A DNA stretch of 64,000 bases from Pseudomonas sp. BN411 (GCF_029871235.1 NZ_SSOM01000065.1:248001-312000), one strand, 5' to 3'. Counted from the first letter of the stretch, positions 10,612 through 21,021 are shown. Notes: generated by a model not told the origin, from the letters alone. Translations and numbers: made by a program.

Positions 10612-11466
10612 ATGTCCCTTGCCGTGATTCAGATGGTCAGCCAGGACGATGTCCTGGCCAACCTCGCCGATGCCCGGCGCTTGCTGGAGCAGGCCGCCGA
10701 AGGCGGCGCCCGCCTGGCCGTGCTGCCGGAGAACTTCGCGGCCATCGGCCGCCGCGACCTGGCCGATCTCGGGCGTGCCGAAGCTGAAGGCCGTGGGCCA
10801 ATCCTGCCCTGGCTGCGCCAGGCGGCCCGTGATCTGAAGCTGTGGATAGTGGCTGGCACCCTGCCACTGCCGCCTGACGAACGGCCGGCGGACAAGGCCA
10901 ACGCCTGTTCCCTGCTGATCGACGAGCACGGCGAACGAGCCGCGCGCTACGACAAGATCCACCTGTTCGATGTCGACGTGGCCGACACGCGCGGTCGCTA
11001 TCGCGAGTCGGACGATTACGCCCATGGTGCCCAGGTGGTGGTGGCTGACACCCCGGTGGGTCGCCTCGGCCTGACCGTCTGCTACGACCTGCGTTTTCCC
11101 GAACTCTATGGCGCCCTGCGCGAAGCCGGTGCCGAGCTGATCAGCGCGCCATCCGCCTTCACCGCCGTTACGGGGGCGGCCCACTGGCAAGTGCTGGTGC
11201 GCGCCCGCGCCATCGAAACCCAGTGCTACCTGCTGGCGGCGGGGCAGGGTGGGATACATCCCGGTCCGCGCGAAACCTTCGGCCATTCGGCCATTGTCGA
11301 TCCCTGGGGGCGGGTGCTGGCTGAACAGCCCAGAGGTGAGGCCGTTTTGCTCGCCCAGCGTGACGCCGACGAACAGGCGGCCATTCGCCAGCGCATGCCC
11401 GTGAGCACCCACAGAAGATTCATGACGCCGGCCGTTCCCGGGCCGGCGCGTACGGAGAAGTTATGA
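10612..11466 (+). CDS. Carbon-nitrogen hydrolase (nitrilase superfamily, Nit1/Nit2-like)
   Basis: Cytoplasmic amidase of the nitrilase superfamily; the Nit-like branch includes deaminated-glutathione amidase and omega-amidase, so the substrate is not certain. The catalytic Glu-Lys-Cys triad is visible: E40 in VLPENFAA, K115 in YDKIHLFD, C157 in [13 protein letters not shown]. The start at 10612 has GGAG upstream and gives [10 protein letters not shown], a typical first beta strand; earlier in-frame starts from 10567 give no recognisable sequence. 284 aa. Overlaps tldD by ATGA, so cotranscribed with it. Confidence 0.9.
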   Translation: MSLAVIQMVSQDDVLANLADARRLLEQAAEGGARLAVLPENFAAIGRRDLADLGRAEAEGRGPILPWLRQAARDLKLWIVAGTLPLPPDERPADKANACSLLIDEHGERAARYDKIHLFDVDVADTRGRYRESDDYAHGAQVVVADTPVGRLGLTVCYDLRFPELYGALREAGAELISAPSAFTAVTGAAHWQVLVRARAIETQCYLLAAGQGGIHPGPRETFGHSAIVDPWGRVLAEQPRGEAVLLAQRDADEQAAIRQRMPVSTHRRFMTPAVPGPARTEKL

Positions 11467-12905
11467 GCGACCTCTTGTTGTCCGTCAGCGAGCATCTGCT
11501 GGCGCCTGGTGACCTCAGTATCGAGCAGTTGCCTGAGATCCTCGGCGAGCTGGCCGGCCCTGGTATCGATGCCGCCGACCTCTATTTCCAGGGGCAGATT
11601 TCCGAGTCCTGGGTGCTGGAAGACGGCATCGTCAAGGAAGGCAGCTTCAACCTCGACCAGGGGGTGGGCGTGCGTGCCCAGTCCGGCGAGAAGACGGGTT
11701 TCGCCTACAGCAATGCCATCACCGCCGATGCCCTGCGTCAGGCGGCGCGGGCCGCGCGTTCGATTTCGCGAGCCGGGCAGGAGGGCCGGGTCCAGGCATT
11801 TGCCAGTCCACAGATCACCCGCCTCTACGACTCCGGCAGCCCGCTGGATGTGATCAGCCGCGCCGAGAAAGTGGAGCTGCTTAAACAGGTCGACGCCGCC
11901 ACCCGTGCGCTGGACCCGCGCATCAAACAGGTAACCGTGAGCATGGCCGGTGTCTGGGAGCGCATCCTGATCGCCGCCAGCGATGGCAGCCTGGGTGCCG
12001 ATGTCCGTCCGCTGGTGCGTTTCAATGTCAGCGTGATCGTCGAGCAGAATGGTCGCCGCGAGCGCGGTGGGCACGGCGGTGGCGGGCGTACCGACTACCG
12101 TTACTTCCTCCAGGAAGATCGCGCCATGGGCTACGCCCGTGAGGCATTGCGCCAGGCCCTGGTCAATCTGGAAGCCATTCCTGCACCGGCCGGCACCCTG
12201 CCGGTGGTGATGGGCGCAGGCTGGTCCGGGGTGTTGCTGCACGAAGCCGTGGGCCACGGTCTGGAAGGCGACTTCAACCGCAAGGGCAGTTCGGCGTACA
12301 GCGGCCGTATCGGTGAGCGGGTCGCCTCCAGCCTCTGCACCATCGTGGACGACGGTACCCTGGCTTACCGCCGCGGTTCCCTCAGTGTCGACGACGAAGG
12401 CACCCCGACCCAGTGCACCACGTTGATCGAGAATGGCGTGCTCAAGGGTTATATGCAGGACAAGCTCAACGCGCGCCTGATGAAGGTGGCGCGCACCGGC
12501 AACGGTCGCCGTGAGTCCTATGCGCATCTGCCGATGCCGCGCATGACCAACACCTACATGCTGGCCGGCAAGAGCGACCCGCAGGAAATCATCGCGTCGG
12601 TGGAACGAGGCATCTACTGCGCGAATCTCGGTGGTGGCCAGGTGGACATCACCAGCGGCAAGTTCGTCTTCTCCACCAGCGAGGCGTACCTGATCGAGAA
12701 CGGCAAGATCACGGCCCCGGTGAAGGGCGCGACCCTGATCGGCAACGGCCCCGAGGCCATGAGCCGGGTGTCCATGGTCGGCAACGACCTGGCACTGGAT
12801 AGTGGCGTGGGTACCTGCGGCAAGGACGGTCAGTCGGTGCCGGTGGGCGTGGGTCAGCCGACCCTGAAGATCGACGCGATTACCGTAGGTGGGACGGGGG
12901 CCTGA
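11463..12905 (+). CDS. tldD: Metalloprotease TldD
   Basis: Catalytic subunit of the TldD/TldE (PmbA) heterodimeric zinc protease, which unfolds and degrades small peptides and, in enterobacteria, processes microcin B17 and degrades CcdA. 480 aa. The TldD-specific HExxxH motif is HEAVGH at residues 260-265, followed by [20 protein letters not shown]. Start ATG overlaps the stop of the preceding nitrilase-family gene (ATGA). Its partner pmbA lies 0.7 kb downstream, with yjgA on the opposite strand between them. Confidence 0.97.
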   Translation: MSDLLLSVSEHLLAPGDLSIEQLPEILGELAGPGIDAADLYFQGQISESWVLEDGIVKEGSFNLDQGVGVRAQSGEKTGFAYSNAITADALRQAARAARSISRAGQEGRVQAFASPQITRLYDSGSPLDVISRAEKVELLKQVDAATRALDPRIKQVTVSMAGVWERILIAASDGSLGADVRPLVRFNVSVIVEQNGRRERGGHGGGGRTDYRYFLQEDRAMGYAREALRQALVNLEAIPAPAGTLPVVMGAGWSGVLLHEAVGHGLEGDFNRKGSSAYSGRIGERVASSLCTIVDDGTLAYRRGSLSVDDEGTPTQCTTLIENGVLKGYMQDKLNARLMKVARTGNGRRESYAHLPMPRMTNTYMLAGKSDPQEIIASVERGIYCANLGGGQVDITSGKFVFSTSEAYLIENGKITAPVKGATLIGNGPEAMSRVSMVGNDLALDSGVGTCGKDGQSVPVGVGQPTLKIDAITVGGTGA

Positions 12906-12923
12906 TGGCGGCCCCCGGAAGGA

Positions 12924-13445
12924 TCAACGCAAGCCGCGTTTGGATTCGTCCAGGTCGCGGATGTATTTGAACACCTTGCGCGCGGCGGCCGGCGGTTTGT
13001 TGTGGGCCGCTTCGTGCTGGGCGTGACGGATCAGGCCGCGCAGGTGCTGGCGGTCGGTATCCGGGTAGTCGGCGACGAAGCTCTCGAGGGCGGCATCGCC
13101 ACCTTCGATCAGGCGGTCACGCCAGCGTTCCAGGGCGTGGAAACGCTCGTTGTACTCGCGGGTGGAGCTGTCGAGCTGGTCGATGAGGGCGACGATGGCT
13201 TCGACGTCCTGCTCGCGCATGAGCTTGCCGATGTATTGGATGTGCCGTTTGCGGGCGACGTGTGCCTTGTGCTTCGGCGCTTCCGCCAGGGCCTTTTGCA
13301 GGGCGTCGGTCAGCGGCAGCTTGGCCAGCACGTCGGCCTTGAAGGTGGTCAGGCGCTCACCGAGTTCCTGCAGGGCATGCAGCTCGCGTTTGACCTGGGT
13401 TTTGCTCTTCTCTCCGGAGAAGTCGTCGTCGAAGAATTCAGACAT
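12924..13445 (-). CDS. yjgA: Ribosome-associated protein YjgA (DarP, DUF615)
   Basis: A 173-aa, highly charged, helical cytoplasmic protein; the E. coli family member (YjgA/DarP) acts in late 50S subunit maturation. Visible family features are [17 protein letters not shown] at the N-terminus, [10 protein letters not shown] in the middle and [18 protein letters not shown] near the C-terminus. It is a single minus-strand gene between tldD and pmbA; its 3' end converges on tldD with an 18-base gap. Yja/TldE adjacency is also seen in enterobacteria. Confidence 0.93.
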   Translation of the reverse strand: MSEFFDDDFSGEKSKTQVKRELHALQELGERLTTFKADVLAKLPLTDALQKALAEAPKHKAHVARKRHIQYIGKLMREQDVEAIVALIDQLDSSTREYNERFHALERWRDRLIEGGDAALESFVADYPDTDRQHLRGLIRHAQHEAAHNKPPAAARKVFKYIRDLDESKRGLR

Positions 13446-13589
13446 GGGGGTGGTCCAGTTGGAAACGCCGCCATGATAACCAGTCGGGGCCGCGTTGTCC
13501 GGCCCGGCTGGCGCCGCCGGAGCGCGGTATGTGCGGCAAGGCGCCCGGTTGCGCCTGCCGCGTCGAAGAATTTTTGAACTGGAGTGGCT

Positions 13590-14936
13590 ATGAGTGAAGT
13601 AGAAGTGGTCGGCCCGGAAGCATTGCCGGAATTGCAGGCGCGGGTCGAACGCATCCTCGCCGAAGCCCGGCGCCAGGGCGCCAGTGCGTGTGAGGTGGCT
13701 GTTTCAGTGGAGCAGGGATTGTCCACCAGTGTTCGCCAGGGCGAGGTGGAAACAGTCGAATTCAACCGCGACCAGGGCTTCGGCATCACCCTGTATGTCG
13801 GCCAGCGCAAAGGCTCGGCCAGCACCTCGGCGAGCGGCGAGGATGCGATCCGCGAAACCGTGGCTGCAGCCCTGGCCATTGCGAAACATGCTTCCGAGGA
13901 CGAGTGCGCCGGTCTCGCCGACGCGGCCCTGATGGCCCGCGACATGCCGGAACTCGACCTCTATCATCCCTGGTCGATCTCGCCCGAACAGGCCGTGGAG
14001 CAGGCGCTGATCTGCGAGGCGGCGGCTTTCGAGACCGACAAACGCGTCAGCAAGGCGGACGGCACCACGCTCAATACCCATCAGGGTTGTCGGGTGTATG
14101 GCAACAGCCACGGGTTCGTCGGCGGTTACGCCAGCACCCGTCACAGCCTGAGCTGCGTGATGATCGCTGAGGCGCAGGGGCAGATGCAGCGTGACTACTG
14201 GTACGACGTCAGCCGCATTGGCAGTCAGCTCGCCGATCCGGCCAGCATCGGTCGCCGCGCTGCCCAACGTACTGCCGCTCGCCTGGGCGCGCGGCCGGTA
14301 CCCACCTGCGAAGTACCGGTGCTGTTCGCCGCGGAACTGGCGACCGGACTGTTTGGCAGCTTCCTTGGCGCCATTTCCGGCGGCAACCTGTACCGCAAGT
14401 CCTCCTTCCTCGAAGGCGCCCTGGGCCAGCGTCTGTTCCCCGAGTGGCTGTCCATCGACGAGCGCCCGCATATCCCGCGCGCCATGGCCAGTGCTGCCTT
14501 CGACAACGACGGCCTGGCGACCTACGCCAAGCCCTTCGTCGAGAAAGGCGAACTGGTTTCCTACATCCTCGGCACCTACTCCGGGCGCAAGCTGGGGCTG
14601 CCCAGCACGGCCAACGCCGGCGGCGTGCACAACCTCTTCGTCAGCCACGGCCAGGAGGACCAGGCAGCGCTGCTGCGGCGCATGGGCCGCGGTCTGCTTG
14701 TGACCGAGCTGATGGGGCAGGGACTGAACATGGTGACCGGGGACTATTCCCGTGGTGCCGCCGGATACTGGGTGGAGAATGGAGAGATCCAGTTCCCGGT
14801 GCAGGAAGTGACCATCGCCGGCAATCTCAAGGACATGTTCCGCCAGATCCTCGCCGTGGGCAGCGATCTGGAACTGCGCGGCAACATCCGTACCGGCTCG
14901 GTGCTCATCGAGAAAATGACGGTGGCCGGTAGCTGA
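13590..14936 (+). CDS. pmbA: Metalloprotease-associated subunit PmbA (TldE)
   Basis: Partner of TldD in the heterodimeric protease; PmbA lacks the HExxxH zinc motif and builds the active chamber with TldD. 448 aa from ATG 13590; a GTG two codons earlier is in frame, but 13590 has the better spacing to GGAG. The shared fold is recognisable in [18 protein letters not shown] and in the C-terminal [20 protein letters not shown] segment. Followed by a strong bidirectional terminator shared with ptsO. Confidence 0.96.
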   Translation: MSEVEVVGPEALPELQARVERILAEARRQGASACEVAVSVEQGLSTSVRQGEVETVEFNRDQGFGITLYVGQRKGSASTSASGEDAIRETVAAALAIAKHASEDECAGLADAALMARDMPELDLYHPWSISPEQAVEQALICEAAAFETDKRVSKADGTTLNTHQGCRVYGNSHGFVGGYASTRHSLSCVMIAEAQGQMQRDYWYDVSRIGSQLADPASIGRRAAQRTAARLGARPVPTCEVPVLFAAELATGLFGSFLGAISGGNLYRKSSFLEGALGQRLFPEWLSIDERPHIPRAMASAAFDNDGLATYAKPFVEKGELVSYILGTYSGRKLGLPSTANAGGVHNLFVSHGQEDQAALLRRMGRGLLVTELMGQGLNMVTGDYSRGAAGYWVENGEIQFPVQEVTIAGNLKDMFRQILAVGSDLELRGNIRTGSVLIEKMTVAGS

Positions 14937-14956
14937 GGCTGCCTGTTTCCAGAACG

Positions 14957-14985
14957 AAAAACGCGCCCAGAGGGGCGCGTTTTTC
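14957..14985. terminator. Bidirectional terminator between pmbA and ptsO
   Basis: Perfect stem ACGCGCCC / GGGCGCGT around a 4-base loop, with A-run before and T-run after, so it can serve both convergent genes. Confidence 0.85.
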
Positions 14986-15002
14986 TTTGGAGCAGATGAC
15001 GA

Positions 15003-15275
15003 TCATTCACCTTCGTCGAACTTGTTGTTGATCAGTTCGATCAACGCATTGAGGGCGTCGTCATCCTGATCGCCTTCGGTGTGCAGGTGAATGGGAGTAC
15101 CCTTGCCGGCGGCCAGCATCATCACAGCCATGATGCTCTTGCCGTCCACCAGGCTCTCGGGAGTGCGGCCCACGCGGATCTGACAAGGGAAGCGACCGGC
15201 CACCCCGACGAACTTCGCCGCGGCCCGGGCGTGCAGGCCGAGTTTGTTGATGATGGTGATCTCGCAGGCTGGCAT
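15003..15275 (-). CDS. ptsO: Phosphocarrier protein NPr (PTS-Ntr HPr-like)
   Basis: HPr-like carrier of the nitrogen phosphotransferase system: it takes phosphate from PtsP (EI-Ntr) and passes it to PtsN. 90 aa from MPACEITIINKLGLHARAAA, with the phosphorylated His15 in GLHARAA and the HPr Ser-site region VDGKSIM at residues 43-49. An upstream in-frame start at 15323 would run into rapZ; 15275 gives the canonical N-terminus. Last gene of the rpoN-hpf-ptsN-rapZ-ptsO run. Confidence 0.96.
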   Translation of the reverse strand: MPACEITIINKLGLHARAAAKFVGVAGRFPCQIRVGRTPESLVDGKSIMAVMMLAAGKGTPIHLHTEGDQDDDALNALIELINNKFDEGE

Positions 15276-15291
15276 CGCGTTTCCAATCCTT

Positions 15292-16149
15292 CTAACTGAG
15301 GTCGCGGTGGCGAACCTGGACATTCTTCAAACTGGGTTTCAGCGCCGCCCCCAGACGCTCGGCAACGTAGACCGAACGGTGGTGGCCCCCAGTGCAGCCA
15401 ATGGCGATCGTGACGTAGGCGCGATTGCTGGCGGCGAAGCGCGGCAGCCATTTGCTCAGATAGCCGAGGATATCCTGATACATCTCTTCGACATCGGGCT
15501 GCCCGGCGAGGTACTCGGCGACAGCCGGCGCGAGTCCCGAATGATCCCGCAGCTCCGGCTTCCAGTACGGGTTTGGCAGGCAGCGCACGTCGAACACCAG
15601 GTCGGCGTCGACCGGCATGCCACGCTTGAAGCCGAAGGACTCGATCAGGAAAGCAGTGCCGGGTTCAGGCTGATTCAGCAGGCGCAGCTTGATGCTGTCG
15701 CGCAGCTGATAGAGGTTGAGGTGCGTGGTGTCGATCTTCAGGTCGGCGAGATCGGCGATGGGCGCCAACAACACTTCCTCGTCCCGGATGGCTTCGGCCA
15801 GGGAGCGGTTGTCATTGGTCAGTGGGTGGCGCCGGCGCGTTTCCGAGAAACGCTTTAGCAGCGTGTCGTGGTCGGCATCGAGGTACAGCACGTCGCACTT
15901 GATGTGGCGATTGCGGGCCTCGCTGAGCAACTCGGGAAAACGCTGCAGCTGGCTGGGCAGGTTGCGTGCGTCGATGGACACGGCGACCTGGGGTTCCAGT
16001 AGTTCGGTGTGCAGCAGGGTCCGTTCGGCAAGTTCGGGAAGCAGGCCAGCGGGCAGGTTGTCGATGCAGTAGAAACCGTGGTCCTCGAGAACATCGAGGG
16101 CGGTACTCTTGCCCGACCCGGAGCGGCCGCTGACGATGACCAGGCGCAT
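15292..16149 (-). CDS. rapZ: RNase adapter / nucleotide-binding protein RapZ
   Basis: P-loop protein of the YvcJ/RapZ family; in E. coli it binds GlmZ/GlmY small RNAs and delivers GlmZ to RNase E to control glucosamine-6-phosphate synthase. 285 aa. Walker A is GRSGSGKST at residues 8-16, and the conserved C-terminal [15 protein letters not shown] is present. Whether it has the sRNA-adapter role in Pseudomonas cannot be read from the sequence. It sits between ptsN and ptsO as in most gammaproteobacteria. Confidence 0.96.
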   Translation of the reverse strand: MRLVIVSGRSGSGKSTALDVLEDHGFYCIDNLPAGLLPELAERTLLHTELLEPQVAVSIDARNLPSQLQRFPELLSEARNRHIKCDVLYLDADHDTLLKRFSETRRRHPLTNDNRSLAEAIRDEEVLLAPIADLADLKIDTTHLNLYQLRDSIKLRLLNQPEPGTAFLIESFGFKRGMPVDADLVFDVRCLPNPYWKPELRDHSGLAPAVAEYLAGQPDVEEMYQDILGYLSKWLPRFAASNRAYVTIAIGCTGGHHRSVYVAERLGAALKPSLKNVQVRHRDLS

Positions 16150-16158
16150 GGAAGAACC

Positions 16159-16623
16159 TTAGCGCCCGCTCTGCACGTCCACTACCACCTGGTAGAGGCT
16201 GGTGCTGTCGGAAGCCTGGCGCAGGCGCTCGCGCACATCACTGCGGTCGAGCATGCTGGCGATCTGGCGGAGCAGTTCAAGGTGTTCATCGGTGGCGGCT
16301 TCGGGGACCAGCAGCACGAACAGCAGGTCAACCGGGGCGCCGTCGATGGCGTCGAAATCGACTGGAGCGTCAAGGCGCAGCACGGCACTGATGGGCGACG
16401 TGCAGCCAGTGAGGCGGCAGTGGGGAATGGCGATGCCGTTGCCGAAACCGGTGGAGCCGAGTTTCTCCCGGGCTACCAGGCTTTCGAAGATGTCCTGGTT
16501 GTCGAGGTCGGGAAGGTCGCGAGCGACCAGCTTGGCGATCTGTTCCAGTACACGTTTCTTGCTGCCACCCGGCACGTTCACCAGGGAACGGCCGGGGGTC
16601 AGGATTTGCTCAAGTCGGATCAT
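16159..16623 (-). CDS. ptsN: Nitrogen regulatory EIIA component PtsN
   Basis: EIIA-Ntr, the terminal phosphate acceptor of the nitrogen PTS; it regulates K+ transport, carbon/nitrogen balance and sigma-54 activity rather than sugar import. 154 aa from MIRLEQILTPGRS, with the active-site H68 in GNGIAIPHCRL. An in-frame start nine codons earlier is disfavoured because 16623 follows the GAGGAG site at about 16628-16633 (minus strand CTCCTC complement). Lies 10 bases after hpf. Confidence 0.96.
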   Translation of the reverse strand: MIRLEQILTPGRSLVNVPGGSKKRVLEQIAKLVARDLPDLDNQDIFESLVAREKLGSTGFGNGIAIPHCRLTGCTSPISAVLRLDAPVDFDAIDGAPVDLLFVLLVPEAATDEHLELLRQIASMLDRSDVRERLRQASDSTSLYQVVVDVQSGR

Positions 16624-16633
16624 AGAGGAGGGG

Positions 16634-16942
16634 TCAGCGGGCGGTGGCACCCTGCTGGCGGTTTAGTTGCTTTTCCTTGTGCTTGATCAGTTGGCGATCA
16701 AGCTTGTCGGTAAGCAGGTCGATGGCGGCGTACATGTCTTCATGCTCCGCGTTGGCAACGACTTCGCCGCCGGCGATGTGCAAAGTGGCTTCGATTTTCT
16801 GTTTGAGTTTTTCGACCTGCATGATCACCTGAACGTTGGTGATTCGGTCGAAGTGGCGCTCCAGACGGTCGAACTTCTCGACAACGTAGTTGCGCAGGGC
16901 GTCGGTCACATCCAGTTGATGTCCACTGATGTTGACTTGCAT
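16634..16942 (-). CDS. hpf: Ribosome hibernation promoting factor (HPF/RaiA family, short form)
   Basis: Small protein (102 aa) that binds the 30S decoding region and promotes 100S dimers in stationary phase. It starts MQVNISGHQLDVTDALRNYV and has the basic KLKQKIEATLHIAGGEVVANAEHEDMYAAIDLL stretch (split by position: residues ~45-77) typical of the family; no C-terminal extension, so the short form. AAGGAG lies 7-12 bases before the ATG. First gene after rpoN; its 5' region contains the Tn5-end-like 15-mer reported in the findings. Confidence 0.95.
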   Translation of the reverse strand: MQVNISGHQLDVTDALRNYVVEKFDRLERHFDRITNVQVIMQVEKLKQKIEATLHIAGGEVVANAEHEDMYAAIDLLTDKLDRQLIKHKEKQLNRQQGATAR

Positions 16943-17026
16943 ACCGCTTTCTCCTTATTGCCCGTGTATAAGAGACAGGCTAACGGGCCTGCCACCGGAA
17001 CACTTTGGCGTGGGTCAATTTCCGCG

Positions 17027-18523
17027 TCACATCAGTCGCTTTCGTTCGCTGGAAGGGGCAATCCCAAGGGATTCGCGATACTTGGCTACTGTGCGACGGG
17101 CCACTTGAATGCCCTGTGCTTCCAGTAAACCAGCGATCTTGCTGTCGCTCAACGGCTTTTTCGGATTTTCCGCTGCGACCAGTTTTTTGATGATGGCGCG
17201 GATTGCGGTAGACGAGCATTCGCCGCCTTCCGAAGTACTTACGTGGCTGGAGAAGAAGTACTTCAGCTCGTAGATTCCGCGGGGAGTGTGCATGTATTTC
17301 TGGGTGGTCACGCGCGAGATGGTGGACTCGTGCATGCCTACGGCTTCGGCGATGTCGTGCAGGACCAGAGGCTTCATCGCCTCGTCGCCGTATTCGAGGA
17401 AACCGCGCTGATGCTCGACGATCTGGGTGGCGACCTTCATCAGCGTCTCGTTGCGGCTCTGCAGGCTCTTGATGAACCAGCGCGCTTCCTGAAGCTGATT
17501 GCGCATGAAAGTGTTGTCGGCGCTGGAGTCGGCGCGACGGACGAATCCGGCATAGTGCGGATTGACCCGCAGGCGCGGAACGGCTTCCTGGTTCAGTTCC
17601 ACCAGCCAGCGTTCGTTGTGCTTGCGGACGATCACATCCGGCACCACGTATTCGGGTTCGCTGGCTTCGATCTGGGAGCCGGGGCGCGGATTCAGCCCCT
17701 GGATCAGTTCGATGATCTGGCGCAGTTCGTCTTCCTTGACCTTCATGCGGCGCATCAGCTGGCTGTAATCGCGACTGCCGAGCAGGTCCAGGAAGTCACC
17801 GGCCAGGCGCTGGGCCTCGGCCAGCCAGCGAGTGCCCGGAGGCAGCTGGCGCAATTGCAGGAGCAAGCACTCGCGCAGGTCGCGGGCGCCAACGCCGGCG
17901 GGTTCGAATTGCTGGATGCGATGCAGGACGACTTCGACTTCGTCCAGCTCGATGCCGAGCTCCGGATCGAAGGCTTCGACGATCTCGGAAAGAGACTCTT
18001 CGAGGTAACCGTCGTTGTTGATGCAATCGATCAGGGTGACCGCGATCAGGCGGTCGGTATCGGACATGGGCGCCAGATTGAGTTGCCAGAGCAGGTGGCT
18101 CTGCAGACTCTCACCAACCGAAGTGCGCGACGTGAAATCCCACTCGTCGTCATCGTTGGTCGGCAGACTGCTGGCGCTGGTCTGGTAGACGTCTTCCCAG
18201 GCCGTGTCGACGGGGAGTTCGCTGGGGATGCGCTCGTGCCACTCGCCATCTTCCATGGCTTCGGCATTGGTCTCGACGCTGGACTCCTGGAAACTGGTTT
18301 CCTGGCTGCCGGAATTGGGCTGCTGGTCGCCTTCGGCCATGGGGTCGGAGGTGTCGAAATCGTCGCCATCCTCCTGCCGCTCGAGCATCGGATTGGACTC
18401 GAGCGCTTCCTGGATCTCCTGCTGGAGGTCCAGGGTGGAGAGTTGGAGCAGGCGAATGGCCTGTTGCAGCTGCGGGGTCATCGTCAGCTGCTGGCCCATC
18501 TTGAGGACTAGCGATGGTTTCAT
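17027..18523 (-). CDS. rpoN: RNA polymerase sigma-54 factor
   Basis: Alternative sigma factor for nitrogen, motility and other enhancer-dependent promoters. 498 aa. The N-terminal activator-interacting region is Gln/Leu-rich ([18 protein letters not shown]), followed by an acidic linker (about residues 50-110), the core-binding region, an HTH-containing domain and the RpoN box [10 protein letters not shown] near the C-terminus. Head of the conserved rpoN-hpf-ptsN-rapZ-ptsO run, downstream of lptB with a 147-base gap that can hold its own promoter. Confidence 0.98.
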   Translation of the reverse strand: MKPSLVLKMGQQLTMTPQLQQAIRLLQLSTLDLQQEIQEALESNPMLERQEDGDDFDTSDPMAEGDQQPNSGSQETSFQESSVETNAEAMEDGEWHERIPSELPVDTAWEDVYQTSASSLPTNDDDEWDFTSRTSVGESLQSHLLWQLNLAPMSDTDRLIAVTLIDCINNDGYLEESLSEIVEAFDPELGIELDEVEVVLHRIQQFEPAGVGARDLRECLLLQLRQLPPGTRWLAEAQRLAGDFLDLLGSRDYSQLMRRMKVKEDELRQIIELIQGLNPRPGSQIEASEPEYVVPDVIVRKHNERWLVELNQEAVPRLRVNPHYAGFVRRADSSADNTFMRNQLQEARWFIKSLQSRNETLMKVATQIVEHQRGFLEYGDEAMKPLVLHDIAEAVGMHESTISRVTTQKYMHTPRGIYELKYFFSSHVSTSEGGECSSTAIRAIIKKLVAAENPKKPLSDSKIAGLLEAQGIQVARRTVAKYRESLGIAPSSERKRLM

Positions 18524-18601
18524 GGCAGAGGGCTTAGCACCTTATTCGCCGGCGCTCGCGCGCCATCCACTACAGGGCGCCGGGGCGCCACCAGGAAGCA
18601 A

Positions 18602-18607
18602 ATTATA
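18602..18607 (-). promoter_or_regulatory. Possible -10 element upstream of rpoN
   Basis: TATAAT on the minus strand, 79 bases before the rpoN ATG. I see no good -35 at the right distance, so this is a weak call; the AT-rich patch stands out in a GC-rich gap. Confidence 0.25.
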
Positions 18608-18670
18608 TGCCTGACCTTGAAGGATTTTCCTAGCCCGCGCAACCCGTCTTGTAGGCGTGGTTGCGGGAAA

Positions 18671-19396
18671 CTACAGGCGGAACTCGTGGCCCAGGTAGAC
18701 TTCCTTCACCAACTGGTTGGCCAGGATGGCTTCCGCATCACCTTCGGCGATCAGTTGTCCGTCACTGACAATGTAGGCGGTCTCGCAGATGTCCAGGGTC
18801 TCGCGGACGTTGTGGTCGGTGATGAGTACACCGATCCCCTTCGCCTTGAGGTGATGGATGATCTGCTTGATGTCGCCGACGGAAATCGGGTCCACGCCGG
18901 CGAAGGGTTCGTCCAGCAGGATGAATTTGGGGGCTGTGGCCAGCGCGCGGGCGATTTCCACACGACGACGCTCGCCACCCGACAGGCTCATGCCGAGGCT
19001 GTCGCGGATGTGGCTGATATGGAATTCCTGTAGCAGGCTTTCCAGCTCCTTGCGGCGTGCGGCGCGGTCGAGGTCCTTGCGGGTCTCGAGGATCGCCATG
19101 ATGTTGTCCGCCACGCTGAGCTTGCGGAAGATCGAGGCTTCCTGCGGCAGATAGCCGATGCCGGCACGGGCGCGGCCATGCATCGGTTGGTGGGTGACGT
19201 CCTGCTGGTCGATCAGGACGCGTCCCTGATCGGCCTTGACCAGACCCACGATCATGTAGAAGCAGGTGGTCTTGCCCGCGCCGTTGGGGCCGAGGAGGCC
19301 GACGATCTGACCGCTGTCGATGGACAGGCTGACGTCGCGGACCACCTGGCGGCTCTTGTAGCTCTTGGCCAGGTGCTGGGCTTTGAGAGTCGCCAT
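18671..19396 (-). CDS. lptB: LPS export ABC transporter ATP-binding protein
   Basis: ATPase of the LptB2FGC inner-membrane complex that extracts lipopolysaccharide and drives it through the LptA bridge. 241 aa. Walker [11 protein letters not shown]-loop region LPQEASIF, signature [15 protein letters not shown], Walker [14 protein letters not shown] and H-loop LITDHN are all visible. The start overlaps the lptA stop by one base (TAATG), implying coupling. Follows lptC-lptA and precedes rpoN. Confidence 0.97.
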   Translation of the reverse strand: MATLKAQHLAKSYKSRQVVRDVSLSIDSGQIVGLLGPNGAGKTTCFYMIVGLVKADQGRVLIDQQDVTHQPMHGRARAGIGYLPQEASIFRKLSVADNIMAILETRKDLDRAARRKELESLLQEFHISHIRDSLGMSLSGGERRRVEIARALATAPKFILLDEPFAGVDPISVGDIKQIIHHLKAKGIGVLITDHNVRETLDICETAYIVSDGQLIAEGDAEAILANQLVKEVYLGHEFRL

Positions 19397-19932
19397 TACT
19401 GTGCTTTCTGCTCTTTCTTCTTCGGCTGGATGACCATGTCGATCCGCGGACGCGGAGTGGTCACGTTACCGCCGGTGGCGCGGCCTGCGTTCACGATCTG
19501 GCGCTGGGTGTCGTAGACGATCTTCTCGCCTTCGAACGTGTTGCCTTCCTGTACGACCTTGGCCTGGTCGAGCAGGATGATGCGCTCATTGGCGGCGAAG
19601 TACTGGATGGTCAGGCCGTAGGCCTTGACGATCTGCTTGTCGACTGATGGCTTCTGCTCGTAGTACGCGGGCTTGCCGACCGAGGTGAAGACCTCGACGT
19701 CGCCGTTGGCGTCCTGAGTGATGGTAACGGTGTCGCCGGTGATCTTGAGGGTGCCCTGGGTGATCACGACGTTGCCGCGGTAAACCGCGACGCCCTGCTT
19801 GTCATCGAGCTCGGCGCTATCGGCCTGTACGCGAATCGGCTGGTCGCGGTCCGTGGGCAGTGCCCAGGCGGCGGCACTTCCGAGTGCGGTGCCCAGGCTG
19901 AGCAATAGGGGGAGGGTATTAACGAACCTCAT
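19396..19932 (-). CDS. lptA: LPS transport periplasmic bridge protein LptA (LptH)
   Basis: Periplasmic beta-jellyroll protein that oligomerises into the bridge carrying LPS to LptDE; the P. aeruginosa ortholog is called LptH. 178 aa with a signal peptide ending near SAAAWA (about residues 19-24), then the OstA-type core: [22 protein letters not shown] and [12 protein letters not shown]. The C-terminus is lysine-rich. Overlaps lptC by 14 bases and lptB by one. Confidence 0.95.
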   Translation of the reverse strand: MRFVNTLPLLLSLGTALGSAAAWALPTDRDQPIRVQADSAELDDKQGVAVYRGNVVITQGTLKITGDTVTITQDANGDVEVFTSVGKPAYYEQKPSVDKQIVKAYGLTIQYFAANERIILLDQAKVVQEGNTFEGEKIVYDTQRQIVNAGRATGGNVTTPRPRIDMVIQPKKKEQKAQ

Positions 19933-20488
19933 GCTGGCCTCTTACGTTGGACTGCAGGAGCATCCTGCTGTCATTCAAGTACGCTTTCATTCCTTGTGCC
20001 GTGGTCACCCCATTGGCCGCTTCGATTCTAACGGCTTGCTGGGTCTGCGCATATTCCTGGTCGGGGAACACGGTCAGCCGGCTGGTGGTCAGGATAGTCG
20101 GGCGTCCCTTGGCATCGGTGCGCGCTACCCGGACCTTCTCAATCAGTTCGACTTGCTTGCCCTCGGGGCCCACTTCTCCACGCTCGCTCTGCACGTGCCA
20201 GGGGAAGTCAGTGCCACGGTGCAGGAGCAGGTCGGGAGTGGTCAGCAGTGTGACATCAGTGGCCTTCATATGTTCGAGGCGCGTGGCGGTCATCTCGTAA
20301 TGGAGCTTGCCGTCTTCCTGGAACTGGGTGCTCTTGCCGTTTTCGACATAGAAGTCGATGGCGTTGTCGTTGCCCGTCGCGGTGGTGCGATCCATGAAAC
20401 TTTCTGGGCGGATGTTCCAGTAACCCAGGGCAATGAATAGCGCTGCAATGGGAATCAGGATGAGCGCCAGGCGGATGTTCTTCGGCAT
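19919..20488 (-). CDS. lptC: LPS export protein LptC
   Basis: Bitopic inner-membrane protein that receives LPS from LptB2FG and passes it to LptA. 189 aa: one N-terminal membrane helix (IRLALILIPIAALFIALGYW, about residues 5-24) then a periplasmic jellyroll with VENGKSTQFQEDGKLHYEM and LTVFPDQEYAQT. LptC sequences are variable, but fold, length and position between kdsC and lptA support the call. Confidence 0.94.
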   Translation of the reverse strand: MPKNIRLALILIPIAALFIALGYWNIRPESFMDRTTATGNDNAIDFYVENGKSTQFQEDGKLHYEMTATRLEHMKATDVTLLTTPDLLLHRGTDFPWHVQSERGEVGPEGKQVELIEKVRVARTDAKGRPTILTTSRLTVFPDQEYAQTQQAVRIEAANGVTTAQGMKAYLNDSRMLLQSNVRGQHEVR

Positions 20489-20496
20489 GTCGGATC

Positions 20497-21021
20497 TCAG
20501 AGGTAGGCGGCTTGGGCCGCTTCGAGGCTGCCCTGGGCGCGTAGGATGAGTTCGCAGAACTCACGGGCAGCGCCTTCGCCTCCACGTGCCTGGGTAACGC
20601 CATGGGCATGCTGGCGCACAAAAGCGTCGGCATTGGCTACCGCCATGCCGAGGCCTACACGGCGGATCACCGGCAGGTCGGGCAGGTCATCACCTAGATA
20701 GGCAACCTGGTCATGGGTCAGGCCGAGTTCCGCAAGCAGGCCGTCGAGCACCACCAGCTTGTCTTCGCGCCCCTGGAACAGGTGCTGGATGCCGAGGTTC
20801 TGCGCGCGGCGCTCGACCACCTCGGACTGGCGGCCGCTGATGATGGCGGTACGCACGCCAGCGTTCATCAGCATCTTGATGCCATGGCCGTCGAGTGTGT
20901 TGAAGGTCTTGAATTCGCCGCCGCCGGGAAGGAAGTAGAGGCGGCCGTCGGTCAACACACCGTCGACATCGAATACTGCCAGGCGCACGGCCTTGGCGCG
21001 GGCGAGGAGTTCGTTGCTCAT
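20497..21021 (-). CDS. kdsC: 3-deoxy-D-manno-octulosonate 8-phosphate phosphatase
   Basis: HAD-superfamily phosphatase that releases Kdo from Kdo-8-phosphate for lipid A/core synthesis. 174 aa, compact C0-type HAD without a cap domain, hence a tetramer in the family. Motif I FDVDGVLTDG (nucleophile Asp), motif II ISGRQS and motif IV YLGDDLPDLPV are visible. Start overlaps the kdsD stop by one base (TGATG), so the consecutive Kdo steps are coupled. Confidence 0.97.
   Translation of the reverse strand: MSNELLARAKAVRLAVFDVDGVLTDGRLYFLPGGGEFKTFNTLDGHGIKMLMNAGVRTAIISGRQSEVVERRAQNLGIQHLFQGREDKLVVLDGLLAELGLTHDQVAYLGDDLPDLPVIRRVGLGMAVANADAFVRQHAHGVTQARGGEGAAREFCELILRAQGSLEAAQAAYL

Noticed and set aside
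16979-17002. Sigma-54 promoter (TGGCAG...TTAGC on the minus strand) before hpf
   Set aside because: The GG to GC spacing is 11 bases instead of 10 and the -12 element is TTAGC rather than TTGC.
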